Shown here: piece by piece, positions 24,843 through 34,793 of the stretch
Position numbering within the stretch: position 1 is the stretch's first letter
Layout: each line of letters begins with the position of its first letter
From: Thermoanaerobacteraceae bacterium
Lineage (GTDB): Bacteria > Bacillota > JADQBR01
DNA length: 64,000 nt
Direction: 5' to 3'
Assembly: GCA_017656305.1 (NCBI GenBank)
Contig: JACDOG010000002.1
Coordinates: 166,121-230,120 of the forward strand
Program-made: the position numbers and the translations under genes
Notes under the pieces: generated by a model
Databases searched by the model: none
Told to the model about the DNA's origin: nothing
Seen by the model: only the letters and a program-made list of their open reading frames with translations

Positions 24843-26219
24843 TTGACAGCGGAAAAATTTGGCCCGACACATTTTATCGGCATCGGCGGGGCCGGAATGA
24901 GCGGTTTAGCTACTATTTTACTGCAGTTAGGCTATCCGGTATCCGGTTCCGATATCAAAGCGTCGCCCACAACAGCCCGTCTGCAGAGTATGGGCGCTAA
25001 GGTATATATTGGTCATAAAAAAGAACATGTATCTATCGACACGGAGTTGGTGGTGGTTTCAACGGCTATCGCGGAGGATAACCCGGAAGTGCTGGCGGCA
25101 AAGGAACTGAGTATTCCGGTTATTCACCGCGGTGAAATGCTCAGCCGCCTGATGCGCAGGCAGAAAGGCATCGCTGTTTCCGGAGCCCACGGTAAAACTA
25201 CCACCACCGGCATGATTAGTGTTGTGTTAAGTGAACTGGGATTGGACCCTACTGTATACATCGGTGGTTACATGGCTACCTTTGGCAGCAATGCCAGGCT
25301 GGGCCATGGTGACTACTTTGTGGCGGAAGCGGATGAAAGCGATGCTTCCTTTTTAAAACTATACCCGCACATTGCCGTGGTAACCAATGTGGAAAATGAT
25401 CATTTGGACCATTACGGGTCTATGGGGAAAATTCAAATGGCTTTCCGCCAGTTTGTGCGGCAGGTGCCGCAGGAAGGACTGGTGGTACTGTGTAACGATG
25501 ACCCGTTTTTACACCAACTGAAACAGGATTTAAGGACACCGGTTGTCACTTACGGCATTGATACTGATGCTGACGTAACTGCACGCAACATCACCACCAA
25601 TAGCGGCGGTAAGGCGGATATCTGGTACAAAAATTCTCTCCTTGGCACCTTAAAGCTATCCGTTCCCGGAAAGCATAACCTGTTAAACGCGCTGGCAGCA
25701 ATTTGCGTGGCGCTGGAACTGAAGTTGCCCTTTAAGGAAGTTGCGGCGGCTTTGGAAACTTACCGGGGAGTTAACAGGCGTTTTCAAACCATCGGGCGCG
25801 GTAAGGGAATTTGGGTGGTGGATGATTACGCGCACCACCCGACTGAGATAAGGGCAACTATTGCTGCTGCACGCAATACCGGTGCCCAAAGAATAATGAT
25901 AGTTTTCCAGCCCCACCGGTACACCAGAACGAAGCAGCTTTACAAGGAGTTCAGCCAGGCTATTCAGGAGGCAGACCTGGTAGTTCTAGATGAAGTATAT
26001 TCAGCCGGGGAGAAACCTATACCTGGAGTATCCAGCCAACTGATTTATCAGGAAGTGACCGATAAGCAAAAGGTTCGCCTGATACGGGGAAAGGAAGCAA
26101 TAGTGGACTTTTTGACGAAAAATGTTGCACCCGGTGATTTGGTTTTGACACTGGGGGCAGGAAACGTGTGGGAAGTGGCGGAACTGCTTGTCAAACGCAT
26201 GGGGCTCAATGAGGATTGA
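24843..26219 (+). CDS. murC: UDP-MurNAc:L-Ala ligase MurC
   Basis: 458-residue first Mur ligase, joining L-alanine to UDP-MurNAc. HFIGIGGAGMSGLA at the N-terminus, ATP loop VSGAHGKTTTTGM, EADESDASFL and DDYAHHPTEIRAT. TTG 24843 is chosen with AAAGGAG 9 bases before it; an upstream in-frame ATG lacks a ribosome site. The order murG-murC-murB-murA is usual in Clostridia and differs from B. subtilis, where murC is elsewhere. Confidence 0.95.
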   Translation: MTAEKFGPTHFIGIGGAGMSGLATILLQLGYPVSGSDIKASPTTARLQSMGAKVYIGHKKEHVSIDTELVVVSTAIAEDNPEVLAAKELSIPVIHRGEMLSRLMRRQKGIAVSGAHGKTTTTGMISVVLSELGLDPTVYIGGYMATFGSNARLGHGDYFVAEADESDASFLKLYPHIAVVTNVENDHLDHYGSMGKIQMAFRQFVRQVPQEGLVVLCNDDPFLHQLKQDLRTPVVTYGIDTDADVTARNITTNSGGKADIWYKNSLLGTLKLSVPGKHNLLNALAAICVALELKLPFKEVAAALETYRGVNRRFQTIGRGKGIWVVDDYAHHPTEIRATIAAARNTGAQRIMIVFQPHRYTRTKQLYKEFSQAIQEADLVVLDEVYSAGEKPIPGVSSQLIYQEVTDKQKVRLIRGKEAIVDFLTKNVAPGDLVLTLGAGNVWEVAELLVKRMGLNED

Positions 26220-26314
26220 TTAAAGCCTCGATGCTTACGGCAAGGTTGATAGTGCTATTATCATAAACTGCCGTTTTATTACGATTTAGGTCTGTCAGTT
26301 AATGGAGGAGCGCA

Positions 26315-27226
26315 ATGATTGACCAGTTATACAGAAACCTGTCAGCCAAAATTACGGGTAAATGTTTACGTAATGTCTCTTTGGCGCCTTATACCACTTG
26401 GAAAGTGGGGGGGCCTGCTGACCTGTTGGCAGAACCAATAGATGAAAGGGATTTGGCAATTTGCCTGGAATTTGCCTCGCGACATCATTTGCCGGTTACG
26501 GTTCTGGGCAACGGTTCCAATTTACTGGTGCTGGATGGTGGTATCAGGGGCCTGGTGCTGCGCCTGGCCGGCAAGTTTAAGGAAATTCACGTATCAGGGA
26601 CCACGATTTCAGCCGGCGCGGCAGTATTGCTGCCAAGGTTGAGCCGCACGGCAGCGGAACATGGCCTGACGGGACTGGAGTTTGCCGTGGGTATTCCAGC
26701 CAGCGTCGGTGGTGCCGTGGTCATGAACGCCGGGGTGCCGGAAGCTGCCATTGGTGACGTCGTCTCAAAAGTCCAGGTAATGGATCGGCGTGCCCGCAGC
26801 CGGTGTCTGGATGCCGGACAGTTGAGATTCCGTTACCGCGGTTCCGGTATTAAACCAGAACGGGAAATAGTCCTTTGGGTGGAAATGCACCTGGCCAAAG
26901 GTGACCCCAAAAAAATTAAACAGCTAATGGAGGAGCAGTTGCAGAAACGCAAAGCCAGACAACCGCTCAATATGCCCAATGCTGGAAGTGTGTTTAAAAA
27001 CCCGCCGGAATTTGCGGCGGGTTACCTTATCGACAAAGCAGGGCTGAAAGGTATTTCCTGTGGTGGTGCCAAGGTATCTGAAAAACACGCCAATTTCATT
27101 GTCAATACCGGTACTGCCACAGCCAAAGATATTCTATCATTAATCAGGTTGGTACAAAAGGAGGTAGCGGAAATCTTTGACGTTAAGTTGGATACGGAAA
27201 TAAATATTGTCGGAGAGGAGCTTTGA
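26315..27226 (+). CDS. murB: UDP-N-acetylenolpyruvoylglucosamine reductase MurB
   Basis: 303-residue FAD enzyme reducing the enolpyruvyl group with NADPH to give UDP-MurNAc. YTTWKVGGPADL, GNGSNLLVLDGG, GLEFAVGIPASVGGAVVMNAG and NAGSVFKNP (catalytic Ser region) are present; the compact form is the type II MurB of Gram-positives. ATG 26315 with GGAGGAG. Sits 20 bases before murA. Confidence 0.96.
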   Translation: MIDQLYRNLSAKITGKCLRNVSLAPYTTWKVGGPADLLAEPIDERDLAICLEFASRHHLPVTVLGNGSNLLVLDGGIRGLVLRLAGKFKEIHVSGTTISAGAAVLLPRLSRTAAEHGLTGLEFAVGIPASVGGAVVMNAGVPEAAIGDVVSKVQVMDRRARSRCLDAGQLRFRYRGSGIKPEREIVLWVEMHLAKGDPKKIKQLMEEQLQKRKARQPLNMPNAGSVFKNPPEFAAGYLIDKAGLKGISCGGAKVSEKHANFIVNTGTATAKDILSLIRLVQKEVAEIFDVKLDTEINIVGEEL

Positions 27227-27246
27227 CGGCTGGGAGGTAGAGTGAT

Positions 27247-28512
27247 GTGGAAAAACTGGTTGTTGTAGGGGGAACGAAGCTTGAAGGAGAGGTAACTGTA
27301 AGCGGCTCCAAAAATAGTATTTTACCGATTATGGCAGCGACGCTATTATGTGACGGTGAGGCGGTGATTCACCGGGTACCCCGGTTAAAAGACGTGCTGG
27401 TGATGCAGCAGTTGCTGGAATTTTTGGGCGCCAAAACCAAGATGGAAGATAAAACCATGATAATTGATGCGCGCGGGGTAAAGCCGGAAAAGGTCACCGA
27501 AATACTGATGCGGAAACTACGGGCTTCAAATTTGGTTATCGGGCCGCTGTTGGCCAGGTTCGGCGAGGTCCAGGCTGCTTATCCCGGCGGCTGTGCCATT
27601 GGGTCCAGACCCATGGATTTACATGTCAGAGGATTTCAAAAACTGGGAGTTCAGGTGAAGGAAAAGTACGGCTACATTGAAGCAAAGGCAAAAAAGATTG
27701 TGGGAGCGGACATCCACCTGGACTTTCCCAGCGTTGGGGCAACGGAAAATTTGATGATGGCAGCGGCCCTGGGTTCGGGAACGACTATCCTGCGCAATGT
27801 TGCCCGGGAACCGGAGATTCTGGACTTGCAGAACTTTCTCAATTTAATGGGCGCCAAAGTCTCCGGAGCAGGCCTGGACGTAATAAAAATTACGGGCGTC
27901 TCCAAACTGCATTCTGCAGAACATGAAGTAATACCCGACCGGATTGAGACCGGAACGCATATGGTGGCTGCCGCCCTTTCCAGGGGACGAGTAACCGTTG
28001 CCAAAACTATTCCCGAACATGTAGAACCGGTTATGGCCAAACTGAGAGAAGCGGGGGTTACAGTTAATCAGGGCAATGATTATGTGGAGGTTATTGCCAA
28101 AGAGCGGCCGCGCCCGATTGATGTCAAAACTATGCCGTACCCGGGATTTCCCACTGATATGCAGCCGCAGATAATGGTATTGATGTCTATTGCCCGGGGA
28201 ACAAGTATCGTGTCCGAAAGTATTTTTGAAAATCGTTTTAAACATGTTGACGAGTTGCGCCGTCTGGGTGCCCGGATTAAAATAGAGGGCAAGATAGCAG
28301 TTATTAACGGAGTGCCCAAACTAAACGGCGCACTGGTAGAAGCAACGGATTTACGGGCGGGGGCAGCGCTGTTGCTGGCAGGGTTGGTGGCAGAGGATAT
28401 CACTGTGATTGAAAACGTGCACCACCTGGATCGCGGGTATGAAAGCATAGAGCAAAAGTATACGCAACTGGGGGCGCGGGTCGTGCGTGTTAATAATGGT
28501 GTGCGCAGCTGA
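27247..28512 (+). CDS. murA: UDP-N-acetylglucosamine 1-carboxyvinyltransferase MurA
   Basis: 421-residue EPSP-synthase-fold enzyme transferring enolpyruvate from PEP to UDP-GlcNAc. SGSKNSILPIMAA, the loop AYPGGCAIGSRPMDLH with the PEP-reactive cysteine (fosfomycin target), and SVGATENLMMAA. GTG start 27247 behind GGGAGGTAG. Committed step of the same pathway as the preceding genes. Confidence 0.95.
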   Translation: MEKLVVVGGTKLEGEVTVSGSKNSILPIMAATLLCDGEAVIHRVPRLKDVLVMQQLLEFLGAKTKMEDKTMIIDARGVKPEKVTEILMRKLRASNLVIGPLLARFGEVQAAYPGGCAIGSRPMDLHVRGFQKLGVQVKEKYGYIEAKAKKIVGADIHLDFPSVGATENLMMAAALGSGTTILRNVAREPEILDLQNFLNLMGAKVSGAGLDVIKITGVSKLHSAEHEVIPDRIETGTHMVAAALSRGRVTVAKTIPEHVEPVMAKLREAGVTVNQGNDYVEVIAKERPRPIDVKTMPYPGFPTDMQPQIMVLMSIARGTSIVSESIFENRFKHVDELRRLGARIKIEGKIAVINGVPKLNGALVEATDLRAGAALLLAGLVAEDITVIENVHHLDRGYESIEQKYTQLGARVVRVNNGVRS

Positions 28513-28540
28513 AAACAGGCTGTGTTTTTTTAATGCTTTT

Positions 28541-28571
28541 TTGGACAGGTTATCGAGATGTTTGCTATAAT
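28541..28571 (+). promoter_or_regulatory. Promoter before ftsQ
   Basis: TTGGACA at 28541-28547 and TATAAT at 28566-28571, 18 bases between TGGACA and TATAAT. It lies in the gap after murA and would give ftsQ-ftsA-ftsZ a transcript of their own. Confidence 0.6.
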
Positions 28572-28594
28572 GAAGTGGGTGGAGGCGACCGTAT

Positions 28595-29350
28595 ATGAGC
28601 GTAGTGGTAACGAAGAAAATGAATAAGACGAGACGTCCGATACTGCTCCAAGGTATTTTGTTTTTGATGTTATTGCTGGTGGCAGTATATTTTTTTATGA
28701 ATTCTTCGTTTTTTAGCATCAGGGAAATCCAAATCAGCGGGTTGCAGAAGCTGAAAAGAGAAACGGTGCTGGAGTTGGCCGGCGTCAATGTCGGTGCTAA
28801 TCTCATCAAGCTTGACATTGAGCAGGTAAAGAACAATATCGAACTGAGTTCCCTGGTGGAGAGTGTCAGGGTGGAGAGAAGATTTCCCGACCGGCTGTTG
28901 ATACATGTTACCGAAAGAAGACCGGCGGCCCTGGCTGCTTACCGGGACGGTTTTATCCTGCTGGATGAAGCGGGATATTACCTGCAGCTGGTACAGAGAA
29001 TTACCGAGTACTCTCTGCCGCTAATCGATGGGGTGCAGATACCGGAAACGGCAGTTCCCGGGGAAAAAATCTCTGTTCCAGGACTTGCGGAAGGACTAAA
29101 GGTTGTATCCCGGCTGTCGCCGCAGCAGCTGGCGCTTTTTTCGGAAATTAACGTTCAGCCGGGAGACAGGCTGGAGTTATATACTATTGATGGTATTAAA
29201 GTAATCGTTGGTGACAGCAGTGACCTGGCAAGAAAAATCCAGTGGTTTTTAGAAATATACCGCCAGTGGCAGGCGGGAGATAAAGCCCGGCAAATACAGT
29301 ATGTTGACGTGAGTTTTGACGGCCATCCCATAGTAAAATATAAAAACTAG
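28595..29350 (+). CDS. ftsQ: Cell division protein FtsQ/DivIB
   Basis: 251-residue bitopic protein: short basic cytoplasmic tail, one membrane helix (about 15-35), a POTRA domain (SFFSIREIQISGLQKLKRETVLELAGV) and a beta domain. It scaffolds FtsL and FtsB at the septum. RRFPDRLLIHVTERRPAALA is the typical end of POTRA. ATG 28595 behind GGAGGCG. Position before ftsA supports the call. Confidence 0.92.
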   Translation: MSVVVTKKMNKTRRPILLQGILFLMLLLVAVYFFMNSSFFSIREIQISGLQKLKRETVLELAGVNVGANLIKLDIEQVKNNIELSSLVESVRVERRFPDRLLIHVTERRPAALAAYRDGFILLDEAGYYLQLVQRITEYSLPLIDGVQIPETAVPGEKISVPGLAEGLKVVSRLSPQQLALFSEINVQPGDRLELYTIDGIKVIVGDSSDLARKIQWFLEIYRQWQAGDKARQIQYVDVSFDGHPIVKYKN

Positions 29351-29411
29351 CAACTGGTCTGATTTTCAGCCAATATCCGGTAAAAAAACAGGAAAAAAGC
29401 ATTTGCAAAAA

Positions 29412-29441
29412 AAAGGGAAACAATAGACTTTTGTTGAATTG
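29412..29441 (+). promoter_or_regulatory. Candidate sigma-H promoter before ftsA
   Basis: AAAGGGAAA (29412-29420), 12 bases, GTTGAATTG (29433-29441), compared with the sigma-H consensus RNAGGAWWW-N11-12-RNNGAATWW; the single change is AGGG for AGGA. In B. subtilis ftsAZ is boosted by a sigma-H promoter at sporulation onset, so the placement makes sense. Not tested. Confidence 0.45.
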
Positions 29442-29496
29442 TCACCATTATAACGGCAGTTGTCTAGAAGTGCGTTGGTAACTGGAGGTGCAACTT

Positions 29497-30735
29497 TTGG
29501 CCAGGGATAACGTCATTGTTGGCCTTGACCTAGGAACATCCAAGGTAATAGTCACAGTAGCGGAAGTGGACGAGTACGGTCAAATTAACCTGGTAGGCAT
29601 GGGTGAGACCGCTTCTACTGGTTTGCGCAAAGGAATAATTGTGGACATAGACCGTACGGTTAGGGATATTAGAGCGGCGGTAGAAAAAGCTGAACGCATG
29701 AGCGGGGTGGGTATTTCCGGTGTTTGCGTGGGTATCGGCGGGCAGCACATTCAGTCCTTACATAGCAGAGGGGTTGTGGCGGTAGCCAACGCGCAGAAGG
29801 AAATTTCCGTGGAAGATGTGCAGCGGGTACTTCAGGCGTCTAAGGTGATTACGCTGCCTTCCGACCGGAGAATTATCCACTGTCTACCCCGTCAGTATAT
29901 AGTAGATGGTAATGACGGCATTGTGGATCCCGTAGGAATGTCCGGTGAACGGTTGGAGGTAGAGACCGGCATTGTTACCGGCCTGGCTACATCCATCCAA
30001 AATACACTGAAAAGTGTGGAGCTGGCGGGTCTGGAAGTGGTACAGTTGGTTCTAAACCCGTTGGCTTCAGCATATGCTGTCCTGCAGCCGGCAGAAAAAG
30101 AACTGGGTTGTGTGGTGATTGATATTGGTGGCGGCACAACGGAGATAGCGATTTTTGATGCTGGAAGTCTCTGGTGGGCCAGTATCCTGCCTGTAGGTGG
30201 CCACCACATTACCAGCGACTTGGCTGTTGGTTTGCGTGCACCTATAGAAATAGCCGAGAGAATCAAAATAGAACACGGCTGCGTCTTGCCGGACTTGTTG
30301 CCTGATAATGAGTACGTGTCTGTATCCGGGGTGGGTAGTCAGGAGGAACAGCAGGTTTCCAAGAAATTTATCGGCTCCATTATAGAACCCAGAGTACAGG
30401 AGATTCTCGCTCTGGTACGAGAAAGGATTAAGAGTTCCGGTTATCAAGGGATGCTTCCCGGCGGCGTTATTATTACCGGTGGTGTAGCCGGTTTATCGGG
30501 ACTAAAGCAGCTAGCGTCTCAAGAACTGGATTTACCCGTACGCATCGGGCAGCCACAGGGAGTTGGCGGTTTGTCCGATATGACAAAGGATACCAGTTAT
30601 GCCACGGCTGTTGGTTTAATCATATACGGTGCTCAGCAGTTATCGCACCAGGAAGCTGCTGCAAGCAGAGAACCGTTGTTGGGTGGTATTTGGCTCAAGA
30701 TTTCCGATTGGTTTAAAGAAATTTTTGGATTTTAA
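29497..30735 (+). CDS. ftsA: Cell division protein FtsA
   Basis: 412-residue actin-like ATPase that tethers FtsZ to the membrane. [16 protein letters not shown] (phosphate 1), an SHS2-type insertion, [15 protein letters not shown] (phosphate 2), and a C-terminal amphipathic helix ([14 protein letters not shown]) for membrane binding. TTG 29497 sits 6 bases after GGAGGTG; an upstream in-frame GTG lies within the ribosome site. Ends 14 bases before ftsZ. Confidence 0.95.
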   Translation: MARDNVIVGLDLGTSKVIVTVAEVDEYGQINLVGMGETASTGLRKGIIVDIDRTVRDIRAAVEKAERMSGVGISGVCVGIGGQHIQSLHSRGVVAVANAQKEISVEDVQRVLQASKVITLPSDRRIIHCLPRQYIVDGNDGIVDPVGMSGERLEVETGIVTGLATSIQNTLKSVELAGLEVVQLVLNPLASAYAVLQPAEKELGCVVIDIGGGTTEIAIFDAGSLWWASILPVGGHHITSDLAVGLRAPIEIAERIKIEHGCVLPDLLPDNEYVSVSGVGSQEEQQVSKKFIGSIIEPRVQEILALVRERIKSSGYQGMLPGGVIITGGVAGLSGLKQLASQELDLPVRIGQPQGVGGLSDMTKDTSYATAVGLIIYGAQQLSHQEAAASREPLLGGIWLKISDWFKEIFGF

Positions 30736-30749
30736 GAGGAGGTTCTGTC

Positions 30750-31796
30750 ATGCTGGAATTTGAGGAAATGGAAAATACACTGGCAAAAATCAAGGTAATT
30801 GGTGTCGGTGGTGGCGGTAGCAACGCCGTAAACCGCATGATTGTTGCCGGTCTGCAAGGAGTAGAATTTATCGCGGTAAATACTGATTTTCAGGCGTTAA
30901 AACTATCCAAGGCCGAACAAAAGCTGCAAATTGGGGCCAAACTTACCAAAGGACTTGGTGCCGGCGCCGACCCGGAAATAGGCAAAAAAGCTGCTGAAGA
31001 GAGTAAGGAGGAGATTGTGCAGGCAGTTCAGGGAGCGGATATGGTCTTTGTAACTGCCGGTATGGGTGGCGGTACCGGTACCGGTGCGGCCCCGGTAGTT
31101 GCAGAGATTGCCCGTCAGTCAGGCGCTCTAACCGTAGGTGTTGTGACTCGCCCGTTTACGTTTGAGGGCCGCAAGCGACAGCGGCAGGCGGATGAAGGTA
31201 TCGAGGAGTTACGAGCCCAGGTGGATACCCTAATTACTATTCCCAATGATAAGCTGCTGCAGGTTGTAGACAAGAAAACCTCAATTACCGAAGCGTTTCG
31301 TGTAGCAGACGATGTGCTCCGTCAGGGTGTTCAGGGCATTTCCGACTTGATTGCCGTCCCGGGCTTGATTAATTTGGATTTTGCCGATGTGAAAACAATT
31401 ATGGTTAATACCGGATCCGCATTAATGGGTATTGGCCGGGCTTCCGGGGATAAGAGGGCTACTGAGGCTGCCAAAATGGCTATTTCCAGCCCGCTGCTGG
31501 AAACTTCCATTGAAGGAGCCAAAGGTGTGCTTATGAATATTACCGGTGGCAATAATTTGGGATTATTTGAAGTGAATGAAGCTGCAGAAATTATAGCCAA
31601 TGCTGCCGACCCGGATGCCAATATTATCTTTGGTGCCGTCATTGACGAAAACCTGGAGGATGAAATCCGGATTACCGTAATTGCCACAGGATTTAACCAG
31701 GAAAGTGATAAGGATAAGATACTGGACGATCTTACTACAGTAAGGCCTTTCAGTGACGAAGACCTGGAGATACCTGCATTTTTACGGCGTAAGTAA
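30750..31796 (+). CDS. ftsZ: Cell division GTPase FtsZ
   Basis: 348-residue tubulin homologue forming the Z ring. [13 protein letters not shown] at the N-terminus, tubulin signature GGGTGTG at 106-112, T7 loop NLDFADVK, a short variable linker and the conserved C-terminal peptide [12 protein letters not shown] for FtsA and SepF binding. ATG 30750 after AGAGGAGG. Last gene of the dcw cluster. Confidence 0.98.
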   Translation: MLEFEEMENTLAKIKVIGVGGGGSNAVNRMIVAGLQGVEFIAVNTDFQALKLSKAEQKLQIGAKLTKGLGAGADPEIGKKAAEESKEEIVQAVQGADMVFVTAGMGGGTGTGAAPVVAEIARQSGALTVGVVTRPFTFEGRKRQRQADEGIEELRAQVDTLITIPNDKLLQVVDKKTSITEAFRVADDVLRQGVQGISDLIAVPGLINLDFADVKTIMVNTGSALMGIGRASGDKRATEAAKMAISSPLLETSIEGAKGVLMNITGGNNLGLFEVNEAAEIIANAADPDANIIFGAVIDENLEDEIRITVIATGFNQESDKDKILDDLTTVRPFSDEDLEIPAFLRRK

Positions 31797-31927
31797 ACAT
31801 TTTTACCTGTTTCGTGCATAAGTGTTTTATTATAAACTGTTGCTAGATTGACCGGGGGTTACGGTATTATCCAATGGGTTTGCACAGGGAAGCATGGTAC
31901 CCATTGGGGCGCGTAGGGGGTTATCCT

Positions 31928-32140
31928 ATGGCTTGGTTATTTGGTATTGGTCTGGTACTGGTCCTTATATTCAGTATTAGTGTCAGTCTTTATATCATTA
32001 ATTATAAACTATCCGTAAAAGGTAACTTTACGAAGACCTTGCTGTTTCTCATATTCAGTACCGTTACATTTGGTGTGGTGTCCGGCCTGGTTATTTTCCT
32101 GGTATGGCCACCGCATATCTGGGACCTAATTTCTTTTTAA
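31928..32140 (+). CDS. Small two-helix membrane protein, unknown function
   Basis: 70 residues from ATG 31928 behind AGGGGG. Two hydrophobic helices (MAWLFGIGLVLVLIFSIS and a second near LLFLIFSTVTFGVV) joined by a short basic loop. No family recognised. Sits between ftsZ and a strong terminator, so it may ride on the ftsZ transcript. Confidence 0.6.
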   Translation: MAWLFGIGLVLVLIFSISVSLYIINYKLSVKGNFTKTLLFLIFSTVTFGVVSGLVIFLVWPPHIWDLISF

Positions 32141-32208
32141 AACGTGAATACTTTTTCAGGGTATCTGCAAAATTTCCCTTAAGCTAAATCAATGTACAAA
32201 ATTCACAT

Positions 32209-32248
32209 GGGTTGTTGCTTTTTCCGGGTAACAACCTTTTTTCTTTTT
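32209..32248 (+). terminator. Intrinsic terminator
   Basis: GGTTGTT (32210-32216) and AACAACC (32230-32236) arms, then TTTTTTCTTTTT. Closes the ftsZ region. Confidence 0.85.
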
Positions 32249-32368
32249 CCAGCATCAAATACCTTTTGGAATGCATTCTCTTTGTACGGTATTATGCCTT
32301 TATTTTTTCATCTGGCTGATAACCCGTAAAAAAACTGATCTTAATTACTATTAGATTTAAGCCCTGCT

Positions 32369-32910
32369 TTGATACTTTATGGCGTACTGGAGTTATCGCT
32401 GGTACTCTCAACAGAAAAGACTTTGAAAAATGAATTAAACGAAAGCATGGAAGCATTGCGGCTTATCTGGAGCCGCCCTGCCGGTGGCATCTATTTCTTG
32501 GATGGGCTTTGGGAAAAGCTTGGTATCAAAGACGTCCTGCAAAAACTTTTAATGAACCGGAAATTTGGTACTCTCGTAGAAAGGACTATCTTTGCCATGG
32601 TGGCAAACCGGGCTTTAAATCCCAAAAACAAACTGGCTGTTGAGTATTGGGTCAAGACAAAAGACCGGACCTTCCGCAAGCAGTGATTGGCCTGGCGGTT
32701 ACCCGTGAAGGGATACCCGTATGCTGCCTGGTGCGGCCGGGTAACAGCTCGGATATGTCCGTGGTGGACCAGGTGAAAAAATACCTGACCGGCTGGAAGT
32801 TGGGAGGGGTAATCTCTGTAGTAGACCGTGGTTTTGTCAGCGAAGACAACTTAAGGATACTGCAGCATGCCGGCGGGCATTACATTGCCGGGGAAAAACT
32901 CCTCGCTTGA
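32369..32910 (+). pseudogene. Decayed IS4/IS1634-type transposase
   Basis: Two frames that overlap at 32647-32686 carry separate pieces of one DDE transposase. The first has LVERTIFAMVANRALNPKNKLAVEYWV; the second has PQAVIGLAVTREGIPV, LVRPGNSSDMSVVDQV and VVDRGFVSEDNLRIL, then stops at HYIAGEKLLA. Compared with intact members there is a deletion between the two pieces, a frame change and a missing C-terminal third. It cannot be active. No terminal inverted repeats were found around it. Confidence 0.8.
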
Positions 32911-33230
32911 TTTTTACTTTGCCGTCTTGTTCCTATATGTCTATATCCTGGGAGATGATTTGAGCCAAAAGGTTTTTCAGTTTTGTTCTTCGCATGTTAA
33001 TTCCGGAGAGGCTGTGTAGTTTGTTTAACAGTCTCCTAGTGGCAGGTAATTATGGCTTGAGATCGTTGAGTTCCATATTGTGGTTCACCGTTTGACTAAT
33101 AAAAAAGTGCAGAGTTAATTCACAAAAATTTTGACTTTTTTACTAACCGATTTGGCTTTCCCTCCGTCTAAATTAATGAAGTGACCTAAGCGTCACCGGA
33201 TTTTTACGATAGAAAGGGGGGATTACAAGG
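32911..33230. other. Gene-free stretch after the transposase remnant
   Basis: No credible gene, RNA or clear repeat. AT-rich. It may contain more decayed insertion-sequence material: a short minus-strand frame near 32935-33000 begins MRRTKLKNLLAQ but stops quickly. No promoter of good quality before the DoxX gene was identified. Confidence 0.4.
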
Positions 33231-33704
33231 ATGCCTGAAGGTACTATGCTCAAAAAGCTCTTCCGGGTTTCTTCCCAGCAGGCCGACCTCATTTTGCGGA
33301 TTGCGCTAGGTATCGTATTTTTTGCCCATGGAGCGCAAAAGCTTCTAGGCTGGTTCGGTGGTTTCGGTTGGAAGGGAACCATTGGCTATTTCGTCCAGGC
33401 TTTAAATATACCTGCGCCCGTAGCAGCGCTGGTGATACTGGTTGAATTCTTCGGTGGCCTCGCCATTATTTTAGGTCTTTTGACCCGCCCTGCCGCTCTG
33501 GGATTAGCTTTAACTATGCTGGGGGCTGCTTTCAAGGTCCATTTGGCTAACGGCTTCTTCCTGGATTTGCAAGGACCTGCAGATGGTGTGGAATATGTTT
33601 TCGTTCTATCTCTTCTTTCTTTATATTTCGTAGTAAAAGGAGCAGGTGTCGTTTCCGTAGATAAAATTATTTTCGATAAATTAAACGGGAAACAAGCGGA
33701 ATAG
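33231..33704 (+). CDS. DoxX-family membrane protein
   Basis: 157 residues with four membrane helices: LILRIALGIVFFAHGAQKLLGWFGG, then VAALVILVEFFGGLAIILGLLTRPAALGL in the usual DoxX pattern. DoxX proteins are linked to quinone and thiosulfate oxidation or to oxidative stress; the role here is uncertain. ATG 33231 behind GGGGGG. The next gene encodes an NAD(P)H quinone reductase-like flavoprotein, an association that fits quinone redox work. Confidence 0.88.
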   Translation: MPEGTMLKKLFRVSSQQADLILRIALGIVFFAHGAQKLLGWFGGFGWKGTIGYFVQALNIPAPVAALVILVEFFGGLAIILGLLTRPAALGLALTMLGAAFKVHLANGFFLDLQGPADGVEYVFVLSLLSLYFVVKGAGVVSVDKIIFDKLNGKQAE

Positions 33705-33763
33705 TAATTCATCTTTTTCATCATGATATAACAAAATTAACTTGTTCCCAAGGAGGATGTTAA

Positions 33764-34342
33764 ATGAAGGTTTTAACGATTTTTGCTCACCCTAACCCTA
33801 AAAGTTTTAACAGGGCCGTGTTGGATACGGTCACCGGGGAGTTGCGAAAGAAAAATGCTGAGGTGCGGGTTAAAGATTTATATGCTATGAACTTTAACCC
33901 CATCTTAAGTGGCAGTGATTTTGAACAACTCCTGGCGGGGAAAGTTCCGGAAGATATCGCAGCAGAACAAGCTGACGTAACGTGGGCCGACGTGCTAATT
34001 TTCATTTATCCTATTTGGTGGATAGGACAACCGGCTATACTGAAAGGTTGGCTGGACCGGGTTTTCTGCCACGGTTTTGCATACAAAACTACCGATGAGG
34101 GTGTTGTCGGTTTGCTCAAGGGTAAGAAGGCTCTGCTAATTACTACTTCTGGATCAGACGAAGCCGCCTGGAAACAGATCGGGGTAATGGAAGCTATCAA
34201 AACAGTCATGGTTACCGGTACCCTCAATTTCAGTGGTATTACTGATGTGACTTATAAAAATCTATATGGTGTGCCTTACGTATCCGACGCTCAGCGCAAG
34301 GGCATGCTGGAAGAAGTGAAAAAAATAATCAGTGACTTATAA
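33764..34342 (+). CDS. Flavodoxin-fold NAD(P)H quinone oxidoreductase (KefF/YwrO type)
   Basis: 192 residues. Flavin phosphate loop AHPNPKSFNRAVLD, then DLYAMNFNPILSG, the hallmark YPIWWIGQPAILKGWLDRVF and ITTSGSDEAAW. Members reduce quinones or other electrophiles by two electrons, using FMN or FAD, in the cytoplasm. ATG 33764 after AAGGAGG. Probably co-transcribed with the DoxX gene 59 bases upstream. Confidence 0.9.
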   Translation: MKVLTIFAHPNPKSFNRAVLDTVTGELRKKNAEVRVKDLYAMNFNPILSGSDFEQLLAGKVPEDIAAEQADVTWADVLIFIYPIWWIGQPAILKGWLDRVFCHGFAYKTTDEGVVGLLKGKKALLITTSGSDEAAWKQIGVMEAIKTVMVTGTLNFSGITDVTYKNLYGVPYVSDAQRKGMLEEVKKIISDL

Positions 34343-34371
34343 GATAAGCCCCAGTAACTGGGGTTTATCTT
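34341..34371 (+). terminator. Long perfect hairpin, probable terminator
   Basis: AAGATAAGCCCCAG and CTGGGGTTTATCTT form a 14-base stem around TAA, starting in the stop codon of the quinone reductase gene. The T run after it is weak, so termination is likely but not certain. Confidence 0.55.
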
Positions 34372-34445
34372 ATAAACAAAAAAATTTATAATTTCTTGCT
34401 TGCTATAGTCACCTAAAAAATGAATAATATAAAAAAGAGGGTGAT

Positions 34446-34793
34446 ATGATGCACATAAGAGGAAATCTATATGGTCCTGATGCCTTTGAAAATGATTCTT
34501 CTTTCGAGGAAGCATTTGCCCAGAATGAGAAAAAAATATTAAATTTAATCTACGGGATGTTGGGTGATTATCACCTGGCTCAAGATCTCACCCAAGAAAC
34601 CTTTATGAAAGCCTTTATGGCCAGAAAAAGTTTTAACGGTAAATCGAAATTTTCCACCTGGCTGTATCGCATCGCGGTCAATGTTGCCATTGACCATCAG
34701 CGAAAAAGCAGCGTTCGCAGAGAAGTTACCACAGAGAAGATCAAATCTGATCTTCCCGGTGGCAGCACCTGTTCAGACCCTGACCATGTGTGA
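34446..34793 (+). CDS. ECF sigma factor, region 2 half (split gene)
   Basis: 115 residues with the sigma-70 region 2 of an ECF factor: ILNLIYGMLGDYHLAQDLTQETFMKAF and FSTWLYRIAVNVAIDHQRK, which bind core polymerase and the -10 element. It stops with TGA at 34793 inside GTGTGA, where a second frame opens that carries region 4. Together they total about a normal ECF length. Either a frameshift in a single gene, or two subunits made by overlapping start and stop. ATG 34446/34449 behind AAGAGGGTGA. Confidence 0.75.
   Translation: MMHIRGNLYGPDAFENDSSFEEAFAQNEKKILNLIYGMLGDYHLAQDLTQETFMKAFMARKSFNGKSKFSTWLYRIAVNVAIDHQRKSSVRREVTTEKIKSDLPGGSTCSDPDHV

Noticed and set aside
32369-32910. Active insertion sequence
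   Set aside because: Frame change, internal deletion and missing C-terminus; no terminal repeats found.
34791-34793. Selenocysteine at the TGA of the sigma factor half
   Set aside because: The frame after this TGA does not continue the sigma protein; the homologous part lies in another frame.
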